DNA from: Streptococcus dysgalactiae subsp. dysgalactiae | GTDB lineage: Bacteria > Bacillota > Bacilli > Lactobacillales > Streptococcaceae | Assembly (NCBI RefSeq): GCF_900459225.1 | Contig: NZ_UHFH01000003.1 | Coordinates: 1,084,501-1,148,500 of the forward strand | Reading direction: 5' to 3' | Length of the DNA stretch: 64,000 nt | Shown here: piece after piece, positions 1-8,145 of the stretch | Numbering within the stretch: position 1 is the first letter of the stretch | How the letters are laid out: each line of letters opens with the position of its first letter | Notes under the pieces: generated by a model | Database searches by the model: none | Seen by the model: only the letters and a program-made list of their open reading frames with translations | What the model was told of the DNA's origin: nothing | Position numbers and translations under genes: made by a program

Positions 1-591
1 GTAAGTCATGCGAATGCGACGTTCTTTTTTCGTTGTTACTAATTTAATAGCAAATGGTTGAATAATCGGAACCAGAGCCATATAAGAATAGGCTGCGACC
101 GTAATTGGTCCAAGTAAATCCTTGGCTAGTTGGTTGGCAACGAAAATAGAGGTTGGTCCGTCTGCTGCTCCGATAATGCCGATTGAAGCTGCTTCTTTGA
201 TGTCAAAGCCAGCCAGTACAGCAACAACAACAACAAAGAAAATTCCGAATTGAGCTGCTGCACCAAACAAGAGCATGAATGGGTTTTGAAGTAAAGGACC
301 AAAGTCAATCATGGCTCCTATACCAATGAAAATCAAGAGTGGGAAAAGTTCTGTGCCAATCCCAAAATTGAAGAGGGCATCAAAAACCCCTTCTTGCTCG
401 ACTCCGTTAACCACTTGGGTTAAAACCCCTGAGCCAGGGAAATTCACAAGGATTGTTCCAAGTCCCATTGGCACAAGTAGAGTTGGTTCGTATTCTTTTT
501 TAATCCCTAGATACATTAAGAGAGCACCGATGCCCATCATAACAATTTGGGAAATCGTAATGGATGTTATTCCTGCGATTAAAGTTTCCAC
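1..591 (-). CDS. oadB: Oxaloacetate decarboxylase beta subunit (Na+ pump), first copy, 3' part cut by window edge
   Basis: The 197 visible N-terminal residues are hydrophobic and closely match the second OadB in this window. Both share the motifs IGIKKEYEP-type, SIGIIG(A/G)ADGPT and VAAYSYMALVPIIQP, which belong to the membrane beta subunit of biotin-dependent Na+-translocating decarboxylases. This subunit decarboxylates carboxybiotin and exports Na+. The start is GTG at 589-591, nine bases after AAGGA. The C-terminal half lies beyond base 1. The gene follows the biotin carrier gene in the same direction, as usual for a citrate-fermentation oad operon. The family assignment is secure. The substrate (oxaloacetate rather than methylmalonyl-CoA) is inferred from the citrate genes alongside. 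Confidence 0.9.
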   Translation of the reverse strand, partial: METLIAGITSITISQIVMMGIGALLMYLGIKKEYEPTLLVPMGLGTILVNFPGSGVLTQVVNGVEQEGVFDALFNFGIGTELFPLLIFIGIGAMIDFGPLLQNPFMLLFGAAAQFGIFFVVVVAVLAGFDIKEAASIGIIGAADGPTSIFVANQLAKDLLGPITVAAYSYMALVPIIQPFAIKLVTTKKERRIRMTY

Positions 592-635
592 ACATTCACT
601 TCCTTTTCTGTCTATTTATTCTAGTTATAGTACTA

Positions 636-1031
636 TTAACCAATTGTAATGAGGCCATCACCAGGGTTTACCACTTGACCTGGGCTAACATGAATAGCAC
701 TAACGGTACCTGCTGAGGAGGCAACAATTTCATTTTCCATCTTCATCGCTTCTAAGATTAGTAAAGGTTGGTTTTCGGCAACCTGATCACCTACGGCAAC
801 CAAAACTTTTAGAATGGTTCCAGGCATTGGTGACGGAATGGCATCCGCTCCTGCTGTAGCTGTTGGCTGTGGTGCTTGTACTTCCTCCACTTGTGGGCTT
901 GCCTCAGCAGGGGCAGGTACTGGGGCGGGTGTTGGTTGAACGGGGGTAGCTGCTTGGACAGGAGCACCGATTTCTTCCATTTCTACAAGATATTCTTTAC
1001 CGTCAATGGTAATTTTAAACTTTCGTAACAT
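636..1031 (-). CDS. Biotin carboxyl carrier protein of the first oxaloacetate decarboxylase
   Basis: A 131-residue biotin acceptor. Residues 1-20 form the conserved start of carrier subunits, residues 24-62 are a Pro/Ala/Gln-rich flexible linker, and residues 65-131 are a biotinyl domain with EAMKMEN placing the biotinylated lysine at K97. It carries CO2 from the OadA carboxyltransferase to OadB. It lies between the OadH-like gene and oadB, giving the order oadH-like, carrier, oadB. This is the order of the Enterococcus faecalis citrate locus, where the carrier is called OadD. A second carrier (7442-7789) has a shorter linker. Confidence 0.93.
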   Translation of the reverse strand: MLRKFKITIDGKEYLVEMEEIGAPVQAATPVQPTPAPVPAPAEASPQVEEVQAPQPTATAGADAIPSPMPGTILKVLVAVGDQVAENQPLLILEAMKMENEIVASSAGTVSAIHVSPGQVVNPGDGLITIG

Positions 1032-1092
1032 CTTTTTTTCTCCTATATATGTTATTGTTTTTGTTGACTGAGTGAAAGGTTCCGATGAATGA

Positions 1093-1416
1093 CTACCTTT
1101 TACAATAGATTGATGTTACCCTGAACTGACTTTCTGGGTAAACACCTGCAGCGATACTTGAAGCAATTAAGGAAACGGTGATTGCCTCAGGATTGCGCTT
1201 GAGAATTCGTTTAACCTTGAATTGACTATTAGGTCTATCGCTAGCAGCAATAGCGCTGGCAATTAAAGTAACCTTTTTGTAATCACTTTTGTCTGCAGGA
1301 ATATAAGCGGGAATCTTTTCCCAGTTATCAGAAGGTTTTATTTCTGAATTAAGGGTTGAGAATTCTTCCAGTATCTCTTTTTTAGAGTGTTTAAACCATT
1401 TTTGGAAAAATTTCAT
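1093..1416 (-). CDS. oadH: Small decarboxylase subunit, OadH-like, with internal duplication
   Basis: A 107-residue protein with no membrane segment. Two similar blocks, residues 49-71 and 81-103, share V(T/S)LIAS(A/S)IAA and PxSQF(K/R)V at a 32-residue period. Such blocks resemble the C-terminal ends of small delta/epsilon/gamma subunits of Na+-pumping decarboxylases. In E. faecalis the soluble subunit OadH is needed for OadA to bind its biotin carrier and is first in the operon. This gene is likewise first, facing the citrate transporter. The OadH name is inferred from position and motif. The RBS AAGGAGGTAGCTC lies just before ATG 1416. Confidence 0.6.
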   Translation of the reverse strand: MKFFQKWFKHSKKEILEEFSTLNSEIKPSDNWEKIPAYIPADKSDYKKVTLIASAIAASDRPNSQFKVKRILKRNPEAITVSLIASSIAAGVYPESQFRVTSIYCKR

Positions 1417-1510
1417 GAGCTACCTCCTTTCTATATTTGCCCGTTTAGGAAACCTCTAAGCTTATTATATACCAGGCTTCTTGTTTGAGATGGATTTTTT
1501 GTGTTCTTTC

Positions 1511-1524
1511 TAAGAGCGCTTTCA
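1511..1524 (-). promoter_or_regulatory. Candidate CcpA cre site, oad side
   Basis: On the minus strand the site reads TGAAAGCGCTCTTA, one mismatch from the cre pattern TGNAANCGNTNNCA. It lies about 95 bases upstream of the oadH-like start and beside the large palindrome. Catabolite repression of citrate genes through two cre sites in the divergent region is known in E. faecalis. Binding here is inferred from sequence only. Confidence 0.55.
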
Positions 1525-1539
1525 AAGTTTCATAAAAAC

Positions 1540-1583
1540 TTTCATTTGTTACCCTTTTTGTTAAAAAAGGGTAACAAATGAAA
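1540..1583. repeat. 20-bp perfect inverted repeat with 4-base spacer between oad and citrate transporter genes
   Basis: The left arm TTTCATTTGTTACCCTTTTT (1540-1559) is the exact reverse complement of 1564-1583, separated by GTTA. A smaller dyad, AAAGTTT/AAACTTT (1524-1542), abuts it. Neither strand has a good U-tract after the stem, and the site lies between two divergent starts, so a terminator is unlikely. An operator for the GntR regulator CitO, or a cruciform-forming element, fits better. Confidence 0.8.
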
Positions 1584-1734
1584 TGATTATTTTGGGGTTG
1601 TAAACCAGATAAAAGCCTACCAATTCTTGCTTTTTTGATATTATGGAAAATGCAGAATAGTCTCATGTAACAGAAACTATTTTCAAAATGGATTTTCAAA
1701 TTGTTTTTTTTGTGTCTTTCCGCACAAAGGGGTA

Positions 1735-1763
1735 TTTATTTTCTAAGCGCTTTCATCTATACT
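1735..1763 (+). promoter_or_regulatory. Weak citrate transporter promoter with cre site in the spacer
   Basis: TTTATT (1735-1740), a 17-base spacer and TATACT (1758-1763) give a promoter with a poor -35, as expected when an activator is needed. Bases 1742-1755 read TGAAAGCGCTTAGA on the minus strand, one mismatch from the cre pattern, so CcpA bound there would block RNA polymerase. The +1 would be near 1770. Confidence 0.5.
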
Positions 1764-1796
1764 GAAATCATAAAATTAAAAAAGGAGATAACAATT

Positions 1797-3200
1797 ATGT
1801 TATTAACAATTCTGGCTTATGCCATGATTATTGTCTTCATGTACGTGGTAATGAAGAAAAAAATGACCCCTTTTACTGCTTTGGTCATGATTCCATTAAT
1901 TATGACAATCGCTGTGATATTGACTGGTTCAGCTGATTTTAATGCAGATGCCAAATTCGTTGCTTTTATAGGTGAAGATGGTATTGCCAAAAACTTAACG
2001 GCTATCGGACCGATGGTTATGTATGGTATCAACAATACTGCTAAAACAGGTATCATGTTGCTATTTGCCATCCTATTCTTCTCCATCATGTTAGATGCAG
2101 GATTGTTTGATCCAATTACTGAGAAAATGATTCGTTTTGCTAAAGGCGATCCAATGAAGGTGCTTATTGCAACAGCTGTCGTTGCTGCGGCTGTATCACT
2201 CAATGGTGATGGAACAACCACCACTTTAATTTGTTGCTCTGCCTTCTTGCCAATCTATAAAAAATTGAATATGAAAATCATGAACCTAGGTGTCTTGATA
2301 ATTCTTCAAAATACTATTATGAACTTACTCCCATGGGGTGGTCCTACTGCTCGTGCGATGTCTGTTCTTGGCGTAGGTCCTGAAATTCTTGGTTACCTTG
2401 CACCAGGTATGATTTTATCTCTCCTTTATGTGATTTGTTGGGTTGCACCAAGTATGGGACGTAAAGAACGTACAAGACTTGGCGTTATCGATTTGACTGA
2501 AGAAGAAATGTGTAAGCTAACCGATATTACTGATCCTGATACACTTTCTATTCGCCGCCCTAAAAACTTCGTTTTCAATGCTATCTTAACCATTGGATTG
2601 ATTGCTTGGTTAGTTGCTGGTTCATTCTACGAAGCTATTGCGATGGCACCACTTCTTCTCTTTGCTGTGGGAACCTGTATCGCCTTAATGGTGAACTATC
2701 CAGTTCTTAAAGACCAATCTAAACGTATTGGTGACAATGCTGGGGATGCTGTTCAAGTTGTTATTCTCGTCTTTGCTGCTGGTATCTTTATGGGGCTTTT
2801 CCAAGGTTCTGGTATGGCTAGCGCTTTGGCACAAAGCTTTGCTACTATTATTCCAAAACAATTGGCAGGTTTCTGGGGTCTTGTTATTGCCTTAATTTCT
2901 GCACCTGGTACGTTCTTTATCTCGAATGATGGTTTCTACTACGGTATCTTGCCTGTTCTTGCAGAAGCTGGTGCTGAATATGGTTTCAGTAACATGGCAA
3001 TGGCTCTTGCTTCTCTTATGGGACAAGCCTTCCACTTACTTAGCCCATTAGTTGCTTTCATTTACCTCCTTCTTCGCTTGACAGGTCTTGACATGGGAGA
3101 ATGGCAAAAAGAAGCTGCTAAATATGCCCTTATCATCTTTGTGATCTTTGTGGTAACTATTATTGCTATGGGACAAATGCCACTTTACATTCCACAATAA
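1797..3200 (+). CDS. citH: Citrate-metal ion symporter, CitMHS family
   Basis: A 467-residue polytopic membrane protein of the CitM/CitH type, which imports citrate complexed with a divalent metal ion together with protons. Many hydrophobic segments and the motifs SLNGDGTTTTLI (about residue 127) and NLLPWGGPTARA fit the family. The open frame extends back to 1701, but the start used is ATG 1797, the only one with a good ribosome site (AAAGGAGATAACAATT), giving a hydrophobic N-terminus. It is transcribed away from the oad genes, with probable cre and CitO control in the shared region. Which metal accompanies citrate cannot be read from the sequence. Confidence 0.88.
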   Translation: MLLTILAYAMIIVFMYVVMKKKMTPFTALVMIPLIMTIAVILTGSADFNADAKFVAFIGEDGIAKNLTAIGPMVMYGINNTAKTGIMLLFAILFFSIMLDAGLFDPITEKMIRFAKGDPMKVLIATAVVAAAVSLNGDGTTTTLICCSAFLPIYKKLNMKIMNLGVLIILQNTIMNLLPWGGPTARAMSVLGVGPEILGYLAPGMILSLLYVICWVAPSMGRKERTRLGVIDLTEEEMCKLTDITDPDTLSIRRPKNFVFNAILTIGLIAWLVAGSFYEAIAMAPLLLFAVGTCIALMVNYPVLKDQSKRIGDNAGDAVQVVILVFAAGIFMGLFQGSGMASALAQSFATIIPKQLAGFWGLVIALISAPGTFFISNDGFYYGILPVLAEAGAEYGFSNMAMALASLMGQAFHLLSPLVAFIYLLLRLTGLDMGEWQKEAAKYALIIFVIFVVTIIAMGQMPLYIPQ

Positions 3201-3240
3201 ACCAACGATAACACTACTACCTTATTCCTTATGAGATGAT

Positions 3241-3281
3241 TAAAGTCATGTCCTCTAGTGAGCACATGACTTTAATTTTTC
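3241..3281 (+). terminator. Terminator after the citrate transporter gene
   Basis: TAAAGTCATGT (3241-3251) pairs exactly with ACATGACTTTA (3264-3274) and is followed by ATTTTTC. The position between citH and the citO promoter fits a rho-independent terminator. Confidence 0.85.
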
Positions 3282-3299
3282 AGAAACCATCAAGCCATA

Positions 3300-3328
3300 T
3301 TGGAATGTTTCACAAATTTCAGTATAAT
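3300..3328 (+). promoter_or_regulatory. citO-citG promoter
   Basis: TTGGAA (3300-3305), a 17-base spacer and a consensus TATAAT (3323-3328) lie just after the citH terminator and before the AAGGAG ribosome site of citO, giving citO-citG their own transcript. Confidence 0.7.
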
Positions 3329-3359
3329 AGAGTGAGGATACCAATTATAAGGAGATGAC

Positions 3360-4055
3360 ATGAATCCTATTATCGAAGCCGTCAAACAAAACCTTGACCT
3401 ATCAAGAAATATCCCTTTGAAAATAGCCTTTTATAACGCTCTTAAAAAGACCATTATTTTGAGACAAATTCCTGTTGGAAGCCGTATCAATGAAAAAGAG
3501 TTTTCCATTGCGCTTAATATTAGCAGGACACCCATTCGCTATGCGTTGGGGTTATTATCTGAAGAGCATCTTGTAGAGCACATTCCTAAAAAAGGTATTA
3601 TCGTTAAGGGAGTTAGTATCAAGGATGCTTGTGAAATTTTTGAAATTCGAAAGGCTCTAGAAACTCTAGCAACGGTACAAGCGATGCACCTAATGACCGA
3701 AGAGGATTTCAAGGTGATGCATGACTTGTTGGCAGACTGTGAGACTTTTATTGAAGAGGATGATATCAATCGGATTCTAGATAATTTCAATGAATTTAAC
3801 AATTTGATTTACAGCTATAGCCAAATGGTTCGCTTAAAAGAAATTGTGACAGAGTTGCAAGCTTATTTGGTCTACTTTAGAAAAATTTCTATCTCCTCCG
3901 TTGAACGCCGTAAACGAGCTCTGTCTGAGCACTGGATGATTTACCGAGGCATGAAGAACAAAGATCATGAGCAAATAACATTGATTACACATGAACACTT
4001 GAATAGCTCACTTGAATTTATCTTAAAAGAAATGAGCCCTAATCAAAATGACTAA
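3360..4055 (+). CDS. citO: GntR-family (FCD) citrate operon regulator
   Basis: A 231-residue regulator. Residues about 12-75 form a winged helix of GntR type ([20 protein letters not shown] then KKGIIVKG as the wing). Residues about 85-220 form the helical FCD ligand domain ([13 protein letters not shown]). In E. faecalis the orthologue CitO activates divergent citrate promoters when it binds citrate. This gene sits between the transporter and citG and overlaps citG by eight bases. The start has AAGGAGATGAC directly upstream. Its likely target is the 1417-1796 divergent region with the long palindrome. Confidence 0.88.
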   Translation: MNPIIEAVKQNLDLSRNIPLKIAFYNALKKTIILRQIPVGSRINEKEFSIALNISRTPIRYALGLLSEEHLVEHIPKKGIIVKGVSIKDACEIFEIRKALETLATVQAMHLMTEEDFKVMHDLLADCETFIEEDDINRILDNFNEFNNLIYSYSQMVRLKEIVTELQAYLVYFRKISISSVERRKRALSEHWMIYRGMKNKDHEQITLITHEHLNSSLEFILKEMSPNQND

Positions 4056-4932
4056 GGCAGTTCTAACGAGTATTAGTCAGTTGGCTTTAAAAGCTTTGCT
4101 TTATGAAGTATCCCTATCTCCTAAACCTGGTTTAGTTGACCGATTTGATAATGGTTCTCACGATGACATGACCTTTATGACTTTTGTCGACAGTATGATG
4201 GCGCTCTCTCCTTTTTTTCAGGCTTATATCGAAGCTGGTTTTGAAGCATCAGAACAAGATCCCCTTCTCCTTTTTAATCGCCTTAGGCAATTAGGTCAAG
4301 AGGCCGAGGAAGCCATGTTTTGTGCTACTCAGGGAATTAACACTCATAAAGGCTTGAATTTTTCCATGGCTTTACTTCTTGGTGCAACTGGGGCCTATCT
4401 AGCAAGAACGCCTCACTTAATGACTGACTTAGGACGTTTTAGCAAGGAAGATACTGTAGCTATTTGTCGCTTAGTGAAGCCGATGACGGAACACTTAGTT
4501 CAGTCAGATCTTGGGCAGTTACAGACTAAAAAAGTCTTGACCTATGGGGAAAAACTCTTTTTGACTTATGGTATTAAGGGACCGCGAGGTGAAGCAAGTA
4601 ATGGTTTTTCGACGTTAACCGACCATGCTCTGCCCTATTTTCGTCAGCTACTTAGTAAAAAGGATCCTGAAACCAGTCAACTTCAACTTTTGGTTTATTT
4701 AATGAGCTTTGTTGAGGATGGTAATTTGATTCATCGTGGAGGGATTGAAGCATGGAAAGGCGTTAAGGCAGATATGCGACTACTCCTGCAACAAGATTTA
4801 TCAACAACTGATCTAAGATCAGCTTTGTCCTCCTACAATCAATGCCTCATTAACCAGCATCTAAGCCCCGGAGGCAGTGCTGATTTACTGGCTCTGAGTT
4901 TTTACTTTGCTTTTTTAGAAGGTCTATTATAA
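4048..4932 (+). CDS. citG: Triphosphoribosyl-dephospho-CoA synthase
   Basis: A 294-residue CitG-family enzyme, making the prosthetic group precursor of citrate lyase acyl carrier protein from dephospho-CoA and ATP. Family motifs are visible: the N-terminal [19 protein letters not shown], then [10 protein letters not shown], and a C-terminal [11 protein letters not shown]. The ATG lies within the end of citO, so the two are translationally coupled. The citrate lyase structural genes are not in this window; they probably lie beyond base 1, next to the partial oadB. Confidence 0.93.
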   Translation: MTKAVLTSISQLALKALLYEVSLSPKPGLVDRFDNGSHDDMTFMTFVDSMMALSPFFQAYIEAGFEASEQDPLLLFNRLRQLGQEAEEAMFCATQGINTHKGLNFSMALLLGATGAYLARTPHLMTDLGRFSKEDTVAICRLVKPMTEHLVQSDLGQLQTKKVLTYGEKLFLTYGIKGPRGEASNGFSTLTDHALPYFRQLLSKKDPETSQLQLLVYLMSFVEDGNLIHRGGIEAWKGVKADMRLLLQQDLSTTDLRSALSSYNQCLINQHLSPGGSADLLALSFYFAFLEGLL

Positions 4933-5012
4933 AAACTGTTTATTTTGTATAACTCTATCAACTTAGCCCTAGAAGCTAGCTGATTATGGTAATGCAAAAC
5001 AAACAGTTTTTT
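4931..5012. terminator. Terminator between convergent citG and the AbrB-type gene
   Basis: AAAAACTGTTTATTTTG at 4931-4947 pairs with CAAAACAAACAGTTTTTT at 4995-5012, with one bulge, around a loop of about 47 bases that has weak pairing of its own. A/T runs on both outer sides allow use in both directions. Confidence 0.6.
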
Positions 5013-5050
5013 ATTATATCCAAGGGCGTGATTGTTACACTCTCTAAAAG

Positions 5051-6115
5051 TTAGAGTAAACTAATCACCAGCCATTTGACAAGTAAAGGCATGACGATAA
5101 CGGTGTATAAGGTACGACTGATTTGAATCCCTGCAATTTTTGCCATATCTCCTCCGAGGTCACCAGCAAGCAGCGAAATATCTGTTGCACCAGCCGGTGA
5201 GGAAGCAAAAAGTGCCGATTGTAAGTCTAAAATTCCTCGTTTGTACATCATATACCCAAAAAAGACATTGATAAGCAAATAACTGGCTAATAAAAGCATG
5301 ATTGGAACAATGAGATGAAACATATCAAGCAGGCTCTCCCGTGTAAAACTGGTTCCAATAAGTGTTCCTGCCAAAATTTGCGCGATAAAGCGTATTTCAC
5401 TAGACAGTTGTGGTGTGTTTTGGCTCATTTTTAGAATAGCTGAAAACAAGAGTGAAACAATCAACGCCCCTACTGGTATATTAAGACACAGCCCAATAAA
5501 ACCACCCACACTTGCTACGCTTAGAATCACCATATTATTCCAAGCTTGACTTGGGTAGCTTAAGGAACGATTGGTTGCTCTTTGCGCAATCTGATTTTCT
5601 AAAGGTTGGGAGATTGGTTTCGGGGTAACACGTTTGACCCAAAATTGTACCCAGAGCGGTAAAATAATCAAGATACCAATTAAGCGGGCTGACTGTAAGG
5701 TAGCTACAATATCCGGTTTTGCCCCCATATCAACGGCCATCAAAGAAACGTCCATGATGCCACCAGGTAAACAACTTAGAAAAGCTGTCACCAAGTCTAG
5801 TCCGAAAAAGTGATGGAAAAGGAACCCCATCACAAGCATATTCAGTGTAAACAAGGCCATTAAACTGACAATTGATTTGGCAAGTTTAGGTAGATTAGCT
5901 AAATCTTTCTGGCTTACCGTTTGACCAATATAGGCTCCGCTGACAATCTGAGCGATGAGTTTCATTTGGCTAGCAGCTTGCATCTGGCCTGTTAAAATAG
6001 ATGCCATTGCGACTGCTGCCATGCTCCCAATCATAAAGGGAGCTGGGATTTTTAACCGTTTGGCGATGATACCACCTAAACTCCCCACTAAAAGAGTGAT
6101 GAGGATTAAAACCAT
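5051..6115 (-). CDS. AbrB-type integral membrane protein (duplicated AbrB domain)
   Basis: A 354-residue polytopic protein made of two similar halves. Each half has the AbrB membrane-domain pattern: AP(F/A)xxG near its start and a glycine-rich loop later, SCLPGGIMDVSLMA in half one and SSPAGATDISLLAGDLGGD in half two. The family is often mislabelled ammonia monooxygenase, and a transporter role is only presumed. It has its own RBS (GAAGGGA) and lies between the second oad operon terminator and citG. Its setting among citrate and oxaloacetate genes could hint at a carboxylate substrate, but nothing in the sequence proves it. Confidence 0.8.
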   Translation of the reverse strand: MVLILITLLVGSLGGIIAKRLKIPAPFMIGSMAAVAMASILTGQMQAASQMKLIAQIVSGAYIGQTVSQKDLANLPKLAKSIVSLMALFTLNMLVMGFLFHHFFGLDLVTAFLSCLPGGIMDVSLMAVDMGAKPDIVATLQSARLIGILIILPLWVQFWVKRVTPKPISQPLENQIAQRATNRSLSYPSQAWNNMVILSVASVGGFIGLCLNIPVGALIVSLLFSAILKMSQNTPQLSSEIRFIAQILAGTLIGTSFTRESLLDMFHLIVPIMLLLASYLLINVFFGYMMYKRGILDLQSALFASSPAGATDISLLAGDLGGDMAKIAGIQISRTLYTVIVMPLLVKWLVISLL

Positions 6116-6222
6116 GCAAATCCCTTCTATTTTGTCGATTCAGTAGGTTTATTATAGCACAAAGCGAGGCAACTGCCAGTACCCATACCATAACTCTAAG
6201 TTCTTTGAAAACTAACTAGCTT

Positions 6223-6248
6223 AAAAAAAAGAGATGGTTTCTCATCTC
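6223..6248 (-). terminator. Terminator of the second oad operon
   Basis: On the minus strand GAGATG (6248-6243) and CATCTC (6236-6231) form a short stem followed by eight T residues (6230-6223). It lies after oadB2 and before the AbrB-type gene, separating the two transcripts. Confidence 0.7.
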
Positions 6249-6301
6249 CTTGATAATGATTTGGTTTGTTGGTGACAGACAGACTGAAACTGATAAATCT
6301 G

Positions 6302-7432
6302 TTAGCCAAAGAAGGCCAGCAAGGCACCAGAAGCAATGGCTGAGCCAATAACGCCTGCTACATTTGGTCCCATGGCGTGCATGAGCAAGAAATTACTTGG
6401 ATCTTCTTCTTGTCCGACCTTTTGGACAACTCGGGCTGCCATAGGAACAGCTGAAACACCAGCTGCTCCTATCATAGGGTTAACTTTTTTACCAGATAAA
6501 TAGTACATGACTTTCCCCATTAAGACTCCTCCTGCTGTACCAGCAGCAAAGGCAATTAAACCAAGAGCGATAATTTTTAATGTTGTAGCCGATAAAAATA
6601 AGTCGCCATTGGCTTTAGCTCCAACAGTTAACCCTAAGATGATGGTAATGCAAAACATAACCACTTGTTGGAGATTCTCTACAATTTTAGGAACAATTTT
6701 AATTTCTCTGACCAGATTTCCCAACATCAAACAGCCAACTAAGGTTGTAGCACTAGGAACTAAAAGACTGACAAAGATTGTTACCATAATTGGGAAAATT
6801 ATTTTTTCTTTTTGGGAAACAGTTCTTGCTTGTGTCATTTTCACTTGACGCTCTGCCTTGGTAGTCAAGAATTTAATGATTGGCGGTTGAATGATAGGTA
6901 CCAAAGCCATGTAGGAATAAGCTGCTAGGGCGATAGTAGAGAGTAAATCAGGTGCCAACTTTGTCGTCACATAAATAGCTGTTGGACCATCAGCACCACC
7001 AATAATCCCGATAGAAGCCGCTTCTTGAGGTGTCATGCCTAACATAATAGCGAGGAAAAAGGCTAAGAAAATCCCAACTTGTGCTGCACCTCCTAGCAAA
7101 ATGGTTTTAGGATTAGCAATCAAGGGACCAAAATCAGTGGAAGCTCCCAAACAAAGGAAGATTAAAGGTGGGTAAATACCTAGGCTAGTCCCCTTATACA
7201 GGTAATAAAGAAGGCCACCGGGATTACCATTGGCAGGGTGGTCCATCAATCCCGCCATAGGCAAATTGACGAGTAAGATACCAAAGGCGATTGGCACCAT
7301 AAGATAAGGCTCATATTCTTTTTTAATCCCAAGGTAGAGGAAGAAACAGGCCAAACAAATCATAATAAGATTATTAACAGTTAGATGAGCCAATCCTGAT
7401 GAGTGGATCATTTGATTGAGTACGTCAAGCAT
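6302..7432 (-). CDS. oadB: Oxaloacetate decarboxylase beta subunit (Na+ pump), second copy
   Basis: A complete 376-residue membrane protein of the OadB/MmdB/GcdB family. Conserved segments are IGIKKEYEPYLMVPIAFGIL, GAAAQVGIF-type (GGAAQVGIFLAFF), SIGIIGGADGPTAIYV with the Asp used in Na+ coupling, and near the end GAAGVSAVPMAARV plus LMHAMGPNVAGVIGSA. It couples decarboxylation of carboxybiotin to Na+ export. The start has AGGAGGA six bases before ATG. It is last in the order oadA, oadG-like, carrier, oadB, a complete module, unlike the split first module. Confidence 0.94.
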   Translation of the reverse strand: MLDVLNQMIHSSGLAHLTVNNLIMICLACFFLYLGIKKEYEPYLMVPIAFGILLVNLPMAGLMDHPANGNPGGLLYYLYKGTSLGIYPPLIFLCLGASTDFGPLIANPKTILLGGAAQVGIFLAFFLAIMLGMTPQEAASIGIIGGADGPTAIYVTTKLAPDLLSTIALAAYSYMALVPIIQPPIIKFLTTKAERQVKMTQARTVSQKEKIIFPIMVTIFVSLLVPSATTLVGCLMLGNLVREIKIVPKIVENLQQVVMFCITIILGLTVGAKANGDLFLSATTLKIIALGLIAFAAGTAGGVLMGKVMYYLSGKKVNPMIGAAGVSAVPMAARVVQKVGQEEDPSNFLLMHAMGPNVAGVIGSAIASGALLAFFG

Positions 7433-7441
7433 GCTGTCCTC

Positions 7442-7789
7442 CTAAAATGAGATCAAGACTTGATCAGAATCAACCGTTTGGTTAGCTGAGACATGAATTT
7501 TTGAAACCAAACCATCTGCAGGTGCCAATATTTCATTTTCCATTTTCATAGCTTCTAAGACCAGAACAGCTTCTCCTTTTTTAACGGTCTTTCCTTCTGT
7601 AACGAGGATAGACAAGACCGTTCCAGACATAGGAGCTTTTACCTGTAAGCCGCTAGCAGAGTTGATATCAGTTTTTTTCTCAGGCGCAGCTGGCGCTGGT
7701 TGTACCTTCTCGACCGTTTCTCCATCAGCTAATTCGCGTAAACTCACTTCATAAACCTGTCCATTGACAGTCACTTCATATCTTTTCAT
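7442..7789 (-). CDS. Biotin carboxyl carrier protein of the second decarboxylase
   Basis: A 115-residue biotin acceptor with an N-terminal KRYEVTVNGQVYEV element, a short Pro/Ala linker (about 30-42) and a biotinyl domain whose EAMKMEN puts the acceptor lysine at K82. It overlaps the OadG-like stop by one base, so translation is coupled. It would carry the carboxyl group from OadA to OadB. It is 16 residues shorter than the first copy, mostly in the linker. Confidence 0.94.
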   Translation of the reverse strand: MKRYEVTVNGQVYEVSLRELADGETVEKVQPAPAAPEKKTDINSASGLQVKAPMSGTVLSILVTEGKTVKKGEAVLVLEAMKMENEILAPADGLVSKIHVSANQTVDSDQVLISF

Positions 7790-8103
7790 TAAGGCTTCCT
7801 TTCCACAGCAACAACTTCAAATCGTTTTCCTGACTCTTCTTGGCTAGCATAAGCAAGACTAGTCATAACAGCAATCCTAGCTAATTCATCCTTAGCCAAA
7901 AGGGTTTCGAGAGCTTCTCCACTCGCTTGGGTAGCTTCTTTGTCTTGAAGACTCTCAGGAGAAGCTTGAGGAAGAAGGGGTTTTTCTTGTGACAATAATT
8001 TACCACTTAGTATCATTAGTCCCATAATGCCTGTCAAACAGGTCAGTACGAGAAATAAAGATATTAACGTAACTTGCAAGATATCAATAAAGGAATAGGT
8101 CAT
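7789..8103 (-). CDS. oadG: OadG-like gamma/delta subunit, single membrane anchor
   Basis: A 104-residue protein with one hydrophobic segment at about residues 9-33, a charged Gln/Glu-rich middle, and a C-terminal block ARIAVMTSLAYASQEESGKR typical of small decarboxylase subunits that hold the soluble carboxyltransferase to the membrane pump. It lies between oadA and the biotin carrier. The first module has a soluble OadH-like protein instead, so the two systems probably differ in how they assemble. The family match is by size, topology and context. Confidence 0.7.
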   Translation of the reverse strand: MTYSFIDILQVTLISLFLVLTCLTGIMGLMILSGKLLSQEKPLLPQASPESLQDKEATQASGEALETLLAKDELARIAVMTSLAYASQEESGKRFEVVAVERKP

Positions 8104-8145
8104 TTGATCTCCATATCTCTGTTTGCATCTGATTAAGATAGCCTA

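Noticed and set aside
1540..1583. Long palindrome as a terminator
   Set aside because: It lies between divergent starts, and neither side has a proper U-tract after the stem.
1445..1699. An 84-codon minus ORF between the OadH-like and citH genes
   Set aside because: It covers the palindrome and both promoters, has no ribosome site and no recognisable family.
1701..1796. Upstream extension of the citrate transporter frame
   Set aside because: No ribosome site there, and it overlaps the promoter and cre site. ATG 1797 has AAAGGAGA and gives the usual N-terminus.
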